Assembly (NCBI GenBank): GCA_018110855.1
Contig: JAGBFZ010000120.1
Coordinates: forward strand, 1 to 15,067
Length of the DNA stretch: 15,067 bases
Direction of reading: 5' to 3'
Source of the DNA: Oscillospiraceae bacterium
Lineage (GTDB): Bacteria > Bacillota > Clostridia > Oscillospirales > Ruminococcaceae
The position numbers and the translations under genes were made by a program. The notes beneath the pieces were generated by a model. That model saw nothing but the letters and a program-made list of their open reading frames with translations. It was not told where the DNA came from and did not search any database. This document shows, one piece after another, positions 6,872 through 11,831 of this stretch. Position 1 is the first letter of the stretch. Every line of letters begins with the position of its first letter.

Positions 6872-7465
6872 ATGAAGGCTTTTGAAATCGTAATAATACT
6901 GCTTATTATTATCGAAGCTGTTATACTTATAAGCAATATTTTTTGCATTATTAATGCTGCAAAAAAAGGCATAAGGCTGACGGCATTCACCAAAGGCATC
7001 GGATTTAATATTTTATGCGGAGTTGTTGCGGCGGGAACGATATTCTCAGCAGCATTATTCTTTTCCGAGCTTTCTGAGTGCAAAAGAGAAATTGCGGATT
7101 ACAGAGAGCGGGGCTCTGCGGTCTATATGGAGAAATATCCCCAAAGTATCACAATAGTCGATGAAGATGAGTTTGTATCACATCAGATAGAGCTGGATGA
7201 AAAAAGAGCAGCAAAATGCCTTGACGACGGGCTTATGATGATATTCTGGAGCACTACCTCAATAAATTATATCCTTTGTGATCTGATTTTTGTCACAAAG
7301 AAAGGTATTATTCTGATCAAAAATCACAAAAATAAAGCTCTGTTTGCTGACATAGAAGGAAACGAGCTGCGGATAAACGGAAAAAATAAAAATGGCAGCT
7401 ACACCGTCTGCAAACTAAAGAACACCCCCAAAAACCAAGAAATTCTGAATCCATATATAAGGTGA
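6872..7465 (+). CDS. Uncharacterised membrane protein
   Basis: I do not recognise this 197-residue protein. It starts with two hydrophobic helices (about 4-28 and 42-65). A charged region follows (66-118, with KREIADYRERGS and many Glu/Asp/Lys). A third hydrophobic stretch (about 121-142) leads into a basic, Asn/Lys-rich tail (143-197) that looks like a small beta-rich domain (LIFVTKKGIILIKNH, then IEGNELRING). No catalytic motif stands out. The start has AAAGGAG at 6858-6864. Its end is joined to hemZ: the hemZ ribosome binding site AAGGTGAT covers its stop codon. The reading frame is clearly richer in A and T, with more AAA/AAT/ATA codons, than the genes on either side, which may mean recent acquisition or weak expression. 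It is probably a real gene because of the start signal and tight spacing. Confidence 0.72.
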   Translation: MKAFEIVIILLIIIEAVILISNIFCIINAAKKGIRLTAFTKGIGFNILCGVVAAGTIFSAALFFSELSECKREIADYRERGSAVYMEKYPQSITIVDEDEFVSHQIELDEKRAAKCLDDGLMMIFWSTTSINYILCDLIFVTKKGIILIKNHKNKALFADIEGNELRINGKNKNGSYTVCKLKNTPKNQEILNPYIR

Positions 7466-7474
7466 TATGCAAAA

Positions 7475-8932
7475 ATGACTGTATATTTTAAAAATAATTC
7501 ATATAAATACGAGGTCGAAGCGGTGATGAAGCTTTTCTGTCCGTTGGAAGGCTTTGATTTCGTTTTTGACGGTGATTATGACGAGACGGGAGACAGCGTT
7601 CTTATTTCCGTAACGGACAAGCTTTTTGTATCGGCAGGGCTTTGCGGAAAGGAAATCAGCGCCGAAGCGCCCTTATGCGATGAAAGCGAAAGGGAGCTTG
7701 CTCTCTGCCGTATGCTTTATACCGTAATGTCCGAGCTTACGGGCATTTCCCCCGAGTGGGGCTGCCTTACGGGTATCCGCCCCGTTAAAAAGGTAAATGC
7801 GCTTATAAGCGAGGGCTGCGGCAGGGACGAGGTTTTTGAAAGGCTCCACGAAAAATATTTCATAAGCAGGAGAAAATCTGACCTTTCCTATCACACTGCC
7901 GTAACTCAGGCTCCTGCACTCGAAAGCCTTGACCCGAAAAGCTATTCTCTATATGTGGCGATACCATTTTGTCCCACACGCTGCTCATATTGCTCATTTG
8001 TGTCCCATTCCATACGCTCAAAGGGCGCAAAGCAGCTTATTCCGCAGTATGTGGAAATGCTCTGCCGTGAGATATCCGATTTGGGCGAAATGCTCAAGGG
8101 AAAGAATGTTTTTTGCGATACCGTTTATATCGGCGGCGGAACTCCAACATCACTTTCTGCGGCGGAAATCGAAAAAATAATGAAAACAATCGAAAAAAGC
8201 ATTGACATTTCCCGTATTCGTGAATATACTGTAGAAGCGGGGCGAGCTGACACCATCACGGAAGATAAGCTGATCGCCGTCAGGGATAACGGCGCCACAA
8301 GGATATCCATAAATCCTCAGACTATGCAGGACGGCGTTCTGAAAGCCATCGGCAGAAATCACACTGCGGCGCAGTTCGAGGAGTGTTTCTCCCTTGCAAG
8401 GCGGCTGGGCTTTGACAACATCAACACCGACACCATTGCAGGGCTGCCCACTGACACCTTTGAGGGCTTCAAGGACACTATCGACAGGCTTATTGCCATG
8501 GACCCCGAGAGCATTACTGTTCACACCCTTACCGTAAAGCGCTCTGCGGAGCTGTTCAAATCGGCGGAGAGCTTCAGAGACGGCTATCTCACGGACGACA
8601 GCGTTTCCCGCATGGTGAATTACGCATACGATGCCCTGACCCGCAATGACTTCATGCCATATTATTTATATCGGCAGAAAAACACTGTGGGAAATCTCGA
8701 AAACGTGGGCTACGCAAAAAAGGGAAAAGAGGGACTTTACAACGTCTACATCATGGAAGAAGCTCAGAATATCCTTGCCTGCGGAGCTTCGGGTTCAACC
8801 AAGCTCATTGACAGGGAAACGGGCAAGATCACAAGGTATTTCAATTACAAATATCCCTATGAGTACATATCCCGCTACGAAAAAATGATGGGCTACAAGC
8901 CCGAGCTTGAGAAATTTTTATCGGGAATGTAA
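7475..8932 (+). CDS. hemZ: Coproporphyrinogen dehydrogenase HemZ, radical SAM
   Basis: A 485-residue oxygen-independent coproporphyrinogen III oxidase-like radical SAM protein of the HemZ subfamily, known from B. subtilis and common in clostridia. A N-terminal domain specific to HemZ (about 1-150) contains GCLTGIRPVKKV. The radical SAM core follows: the 4Fe-4S motif is C166-x3-C170-x2-C173 in PFCPTRCSYCSF, the SAM-binding glycines are GGGTPT (220-225), and TISINPQTM-like and NTDTIAGLP strands come later. The C-terminus has the HemN-type FMPYYLYRQKNTVGNLENVGY segment. It should convert coproporphyrinogen III to protoporphyrinogen-type products or act as a related haem chaperone; which one cannot be decided here. 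ATG 7475 has AAGGTGAT eight bases upstream, overlapping the preceding stop. No other haem genes are nearby. Confidence 0.93.
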   Translation: MTVYFKNNSYKYEVEAVMKLFCPLEGFDFVFDGDYDETGDSVLISVTDKLFVSAGLCGKEISAEAPLCDESERELALCRMLYTVMSELTGISPEWGCLTGIRPVKKVNALISEGCGRDEVFERLHEKYFISRRKSDLSYHTAVTQAPALESLDPKSYSLYVAIPFCPTRCSYCSFVSHSIRSKGAKQLIPQYVEMLCREISDLGEMLKGKNVFCDTVYIGGGTPTSLSAAEIEKIMKTIEKSIDISRIREYTVEAGRADTITEDKLIAVRDNGATRISINPQTMQDGVLKAIGRNHTAAQFEECFSLARRLGFDNINTDTIAGLPTDTFEGFKDTIDRLIAMDPESITVHTLTVKRSAELFKSAESFRDGYLTDDSVSRMVNYAYDALTRNDFMPYYLYRQKNTVGNLENVGYAKKGKEGLYNVYIMEEAQNILACGASGSTKLIDRETGKITRYFNYKYPYEYISRYEKMMGYKPELEKFLSGM

Positions 8933-8965
8933 AATTTAATAATATGCGAAAGGCGGTCTGTTTTT

Positions 8966-9319
8966 ATGAACTACAACATGGATGATCTCATCAGCGATTC
9001 CAAGGAGCTTTTCGACAAGCTCACTGTCAAGGCAAACGGCGCAGTCAATATGTCCAAGGCATATATCGAGAAGGCGCAGCTCAGAGTAAAGCTCAGGGAT
9101 AAATACTACGCTCTCGGAAAGACCTGCTATGAGATGCACAGGGACGGCACCGATACCACAGGCAATATGAAAATGCTCATCAAGGAGATTAAAATGCTTG
9201 AGGCTCAGCTGGAATATGCCGAGGAGGCAAGCGGCAAGCCTAAGGTATGCAAGTTCTGCGGAGCAAAGAACAGCGGGGAAAATTCCTACTGTGCAAAGTG
9301 CGGCGAGAAGTTATCCTGA
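8966..9319 (+). CDS. Small coiled-coil/zinc-ribbon protein
   Basis: This 117-residue soluble protein has a helical N-terminal part (about 5-90; YIEKAQLRVKLRDKYYALG and a second helix KMLIKEIKMLEAQLEYAEE) and a short C-terminal zinc ribbon. C95-x2-C98 (CKFCGAKN) and C109-x2-C112 (CAKCGEKL) would bind one zinc ion. Proteins of this layout are common and mostly uncharacterised in clostridia; the helices resemble those of small regulators that wrap round partner proteins. The ATG at 8966 follows GAAAGGCGG. It lies 33 nt after hemZ and 30 nt before rlmD without a terminator, so it is likely co-transcribed. I can assign no function beyond metal binding. Confidence 0.85.
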   Translation: MNYNMDDLISDSKELFDKLTVKANGAVNMSKAYIEKAQLRVKLRDKYYALGKTCYEMHRDGTDTTGNMKMLIKEIKMLEAQLEYAEEASGKPKVCKFCGAKNSGENSYCAKCGEKLS

Positions 9320-9344
9320 ACACAGGGAAATAAACTATTATAAT
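9316..9344 (+). promoter_or_regulatory. Possible promoter just before rlmD
   Basis: A perfect -10 box TATAAT (9339-9344) is preceded at 17 bp by CTGAAC (9316-9321), a poor -35 box that overlaps the stop codon of the zinc-ribbon gene. Transcription would start around 9350-9352, that is, on or right after the GTG assigned as the rlmD start. The -10 is good, the -35 is weak, and AT-rich DNA can give this by chance. Confidence 0.4.
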
Positions 9345-9349
9345 CAGGG

Positions 9350-10765
9350 GTGTTTAAAATAAAGCTGTCCAAAAATGATATCATTGAAAGACTTGAGATA
9401 ACCGATGTGACCGCCGAGGGAAACGGCGTGGGACATATTGCCGCTCCCGACGGCTCAGGAGCGGCGGTATTTGTCTCGGGAGCAGTTACGGGAGACGTTA
9501 TCAGGTGCAAGATCGTCAAGGAGCAGAAAAGCTATTATTACGGCATTATTCTTGAGCTTCTTACTCCCTCTCCCGACAGAGCCGACAGGGGCTGCAATGT
9601 CAAAAACACTTGCGGTGGCTGCGTTTTCCGTCATATCAGCTACTCTGCGGAGCTTAAAATAAAAGAGAATATCGTGAAGAACGCTTTTGTGCGGCTGGGC
9701 AAATTTCCCGAGGATAGCTTTGAATATGAACCTATCGAAGGCTGCACAGAGACTGACGGATATCGCAACAAGGCACAGTATCCCGTGGCGGCTGACAGGG
9801 ACGGAAAGACCGTATGCGGGTTTTACGCCAATCGCAGTCACAGGGTCATTCCTTGCACCGACTGTAAGCTCCAGCCCGATATTTTTTCGGATATACTGAG
9901 ATTCACAATGGAGTATGTGAACAGAAAGCATATTTCCCCATACAACGAAAAGACGGGAACGGGGCTGTTGCGGCATATATATATCCGACGGGGCTATCAC
10001 AGCGGGGAAATTGCCGTATGCTTCGTGGTGAGGAAGAATATTTCAAGGGAACTATGCCCGCTGGGCACTGAGCTTATGAGCAGATTCCCCGAAATTAAGT
10101 CAGTGATGATGAACATAAATCCTGCAAACACCAACGTTATCATGGGGGACAAGCTCCAATGCATAGCGGGAGAGGAATATATCACCGACACAATGTGCGG
10201 AAATAAGATAATCCTAAATCCCCTATCATTCTATCAGGTGAACACTCCTCAGGCAGAGCGGCTGTATGCCATAGCGGCTGATTACGCCGCCCTCACAGGA
10301 ACGGAGGACGTGCTTGATCTATACTGCGGTGCGGGAACCATCGGACTGTCCATTGCGGACAGAGCAGGTCATGTGACGGGTGCGGAAATTATTCCCGAAG
10401 CTGTTGTTTCCGCTAAACAAAATGCGGAGAACAACAATATCCGAAATGCCGACTTTATCTGCGCCGATGCGGGACAAGCCGCAAAGCAGCTCCTTGACAG
10501 CGGCAGAAAGCCCGATGTGATAATCACCGACCCGCCGAGAAAGGGCTGCGATGAGCTTACTCTTGATTCTATTGTGAAAATGGCTCCTGAGCGAATTGTC
10601 ATGATATCCTGCAATCCTGCCACTGCCGCAAGGGACTGCCGATATCTTGCGGATAAGGGATATCGTCTTGTAAGGGTCAGAGCGGTGGATATGTTTCCCG
10701 CTGCGGGGCACGTTGAATGTGTCTGCCTTATGGAAAAAGAACAAAATTTATCCAAAAAAATATGA
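9350..10765 (+). CDS. rlmD: 23S rRNA (uracil-5-)-methyltransferase, RlmD family
   Basis: A SAM-dependent RNA m5U methyltransferase of the TrmA/RlmD (RumA) family, 471 residues, expected to methylate U1939 and perhaps U747 of 23S rRNA; Gram-positive RlmCD enzymes can do both. An N-terminal TRAM-like beta-barrel (about 11-70) precedes the iron-sulfur cysteines C82-x5-C88-x2-C91 and a later one in PCTDC (169/172). The SAM motif DLYCGAGTIGL is at 323-333, DPPRKGCDE at 394-402 and the nucleophile C421 in ISCNP. The frame has a stop at 9341, so the start must be GTG 9350 or a rarer codon after it. AGGGG (9346-9350) touches the GTG, which is poor spacing for that start but fits ATA 9359 or CTG 9365 better. 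A leaderless mRNA is also possible. The start is uncertain; the function is secure. Confidence 0.92.
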   Translation: MFKIKLSKNDIIERLEITDVTAEGNGVGHIAAPDGSGAAVFVSGAVTGDVIRCKIVKEQKSYYYGIILELLTPSPDRADRGCNVKNTCGGCVFRHISYSAELKIKENIVKNAFVRLGKFPEDSFEYEPIEGCTETDGYRNKAQYPVAADRDGKTVCGFYANRSHRVIPCTDCKLQPDIFSDILRFTMEYVNRKHISPYNEKTGTGLLRHIYIRRGYHSGEIAVCFVVRKNISRELCPLGTELMSRFPEIKSVMMNINPANTNVIMGDKLQCIAGEEYITDTMCGNKIILNPLSFYQVNTPQAERLYAIAADYAALTGTEDVLDLYCGAGTIGLSIADRAGHVTGAEIIPEAVVSAKQNAENNNIRNADFICADAGQAAKQLLDSGRKPDVIITDPPRKGCDELTLDSIVKMAPERIVMISCNPATAARDCRYLADKGYRLVRVRAVDMFPAAGHVECVCLMEKEQNLSKKI

Positions 10766-10812
10766 ATGTAAGGTAAATAAATCTAAAGATGATAAATTCC
10801 ATCAAAACACCC

Positions 10813-10841
10813 TTGCAGAAAGTCAAATTATAGAGTATAAT
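10813..10841 (+). promoter_or_regulatory. Sigma-A promoter for the DUF4250/GrpE-like/Hsp70-like operon
   Basis: TTGCAG (10813-10818), a 17-bp spacer and a consensus TATAAT (10836-10841). It lies 48 nt after the rlmD stop, with no terminator visible between. A start near 10848 gives a 30-nt leader containing the TAAGGAG ribosome binding site. I saw no CIRCE-type inverted repeat (the HrcA operator of classical dnaK operons) around it. Confidence 0.85.
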
Positions 10842-10877
10842 ATAAGGTGGAGTAAAATTTTAAGGAGCAAGTCCATT

Positions 10878-11060
10878 ATGAACGCAAATATTCCGAATGA
10901 TCCCATAATGCTGCTTAGCTTTATTAATATGAAGCTCAGGGATATTTATCCCTCACTTGAAGCTCTCTGCGAGGATATGGATATCCGTGAGGAGGAGCTT
11001 GCAGAAAAGCTCAGAGCGGCAGGCTTTGAATACGACAAGGAACAGAACAGATTCAGATAA
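10878..11060 (+). CDS. DUF4250 family small protein
   Basis: A complete 60-residue protein that fits DUF4250. The family signature NIPNDPIMLLSFINMKLRD begins at residue 4, followed by LEALCEDMDIREEELAEKLRAAGFEYDKEQNRF. The second half looks like a small helix-turn-helix-like fold, as in other short proteins with this pattern, but DNA binding is unproven. The start ATG 10878 has TAAGGAG at 10861-10867 with 10-nt spacing; a longer open frame back to 10713 runs through rlmD and the promoter and is not credible. It is the first gene after the promoter and lies 15 nt before the GrpE-like gene, so the two share an mRNA. The family is widespread in gut Firmicutes, with no known function. Confidence 0.88.
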   Translation: MNANIPNDPIMLLSFINMKLRDIYPSLEALCEDMDIREEELAEKLRAAGFEYDKEQNRFR

Positions 11061-11075
11061 ACAGGAGAACCGACC

Positions 11076-11786
11076 ATGAATCCCCGAAAGCTATATGAAA
11101 TATTTACCGAAGCGCTCAGTGACGAAAGAATAAAGGCGGAGCTTACAGAGCTTATCGCTGACAAAGCCGCAGAAGACAGGCTTGAGGGACAGACCGAGCT
11201 GTTCCCTCAGAATGACGCAACCGCCCTCAGTGCGGAAAATGCCGCTCTCTCCCGTCAGATCGCTCTGCTGGAGCTTGAAGCGGGCAGGCTGCGCACTGAA
11301 AACGCCGAGCTTACAAACAGGCTCAAGCGGTGTCAGGATTCTCTGGACAGCTATTGCAGCTCCTATGCCATGCAGATATCTCTTTACGAAAAATACAAGA
11401 CCCTTTCCGAGAGCTGCGCAAGGGTAATGCAGGGGATATTCAAGAACAATACATTAAACGGTATATTTTTATGCGGAGTTCTTCCCGAAAATTTAAAAAG
11501 TCTCAGAGATTACACCGAGCAGCTTGTTATCAATAAATATGAGGAATCCAAAGCGGATATCGCCGTTCTCTGCGAGCTGTATTCATATCTTCTCTCATGC
11601 TATAATTCCACCTTTTCCCAGCCCGTTTACCGCATCACCGAGGTGAAAGCGGGAGACGAGTATAATGAAGAGCTTCACCGCAGCACAGGCACTGCAAGAC
11701 AGGGTAAGATAGGCTCTGTGCTGCTTCAGGGCTGTGTTGCCGCAGCCAACGGCAAAGTGATTAGAAAAGCTGTTGTTACTTTATAA
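11076..11786 (+). CDS. Coiled-coil protein with GrpE-like C-terminal domain
   Basis: A 236-residue acidic protein. An N-terminal helical segment (1-40) leads to a heptad-rich coiled coil (about 50-92). A cysteine-containing helical bundle follows (about 93-180), then a short beta-rich C-terminus (about 184-236). The C-terminus resembles the GrpE beta domain. VKAGDEYNEELH (190-201) matches the G-x-PFDPxxH segment. GSVLLQGCVAAANGKVIRKA (213-232), with VVTL completing the protein, matches GrpE's G-x-V-x-x-x-x-x-x-G-x-x-x-x-GR-x-IR-x-A-x-V-x-V ending, with a two-residue insertion. Long helix plus helical bundle plus beta wing is also GrpE architecture. The neighbour downstream is an Hsp70-like ATPase, which makes a nucleotide-exchange role likely. 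This is remote homology read by eye. ATG 11076 follows ACAGGAG at 8-nt spacing. If it is not GrpE-like, it is simply an unknown coiled-coil protein. Confidence 0.75.
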   Translation: MNPRKLYEIFTEALSDERIKAELTELIADKAAEDRLEGQTELFPQNDATALSAENAALSRQIALLELEAGRLRTENAELTNRLKRCQDSLDSYCSSYAMQISLYEKYKTLSESCARVMQGIFKNNTLNGIFLCGVLPENLKSLRDYTEQLVINKYEESKADIAVLCELYSYLLSCYNSTFSQPVYRITEVKAGDEYNEELHRSTGTARQGKIGSVLLQGCVAAANGKVIRKAVVTL

Positions 11787-11831
11787 TATTTTTCCCTTAT
11801 ATCCCCTTATGAACGAAAGGCGTGAAAAACC

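Noticed and set aside
10713..10877. N-terminal extension of the DUF4250 gene by 55 residues
   Set aside because: It overlaps the end of rlmD and the promoter. The family signature begins right after the ATG at 10878, which has TAAGGAG upstream.
10766..10877. CIRCE or CtsR operator before the Hsp70-like operon
   Set aside because: I found no 9-bp inverted repeat of the CIRCE kind and no CtsR-like heptad repeat; only a plain sigma-A promoter is visible.
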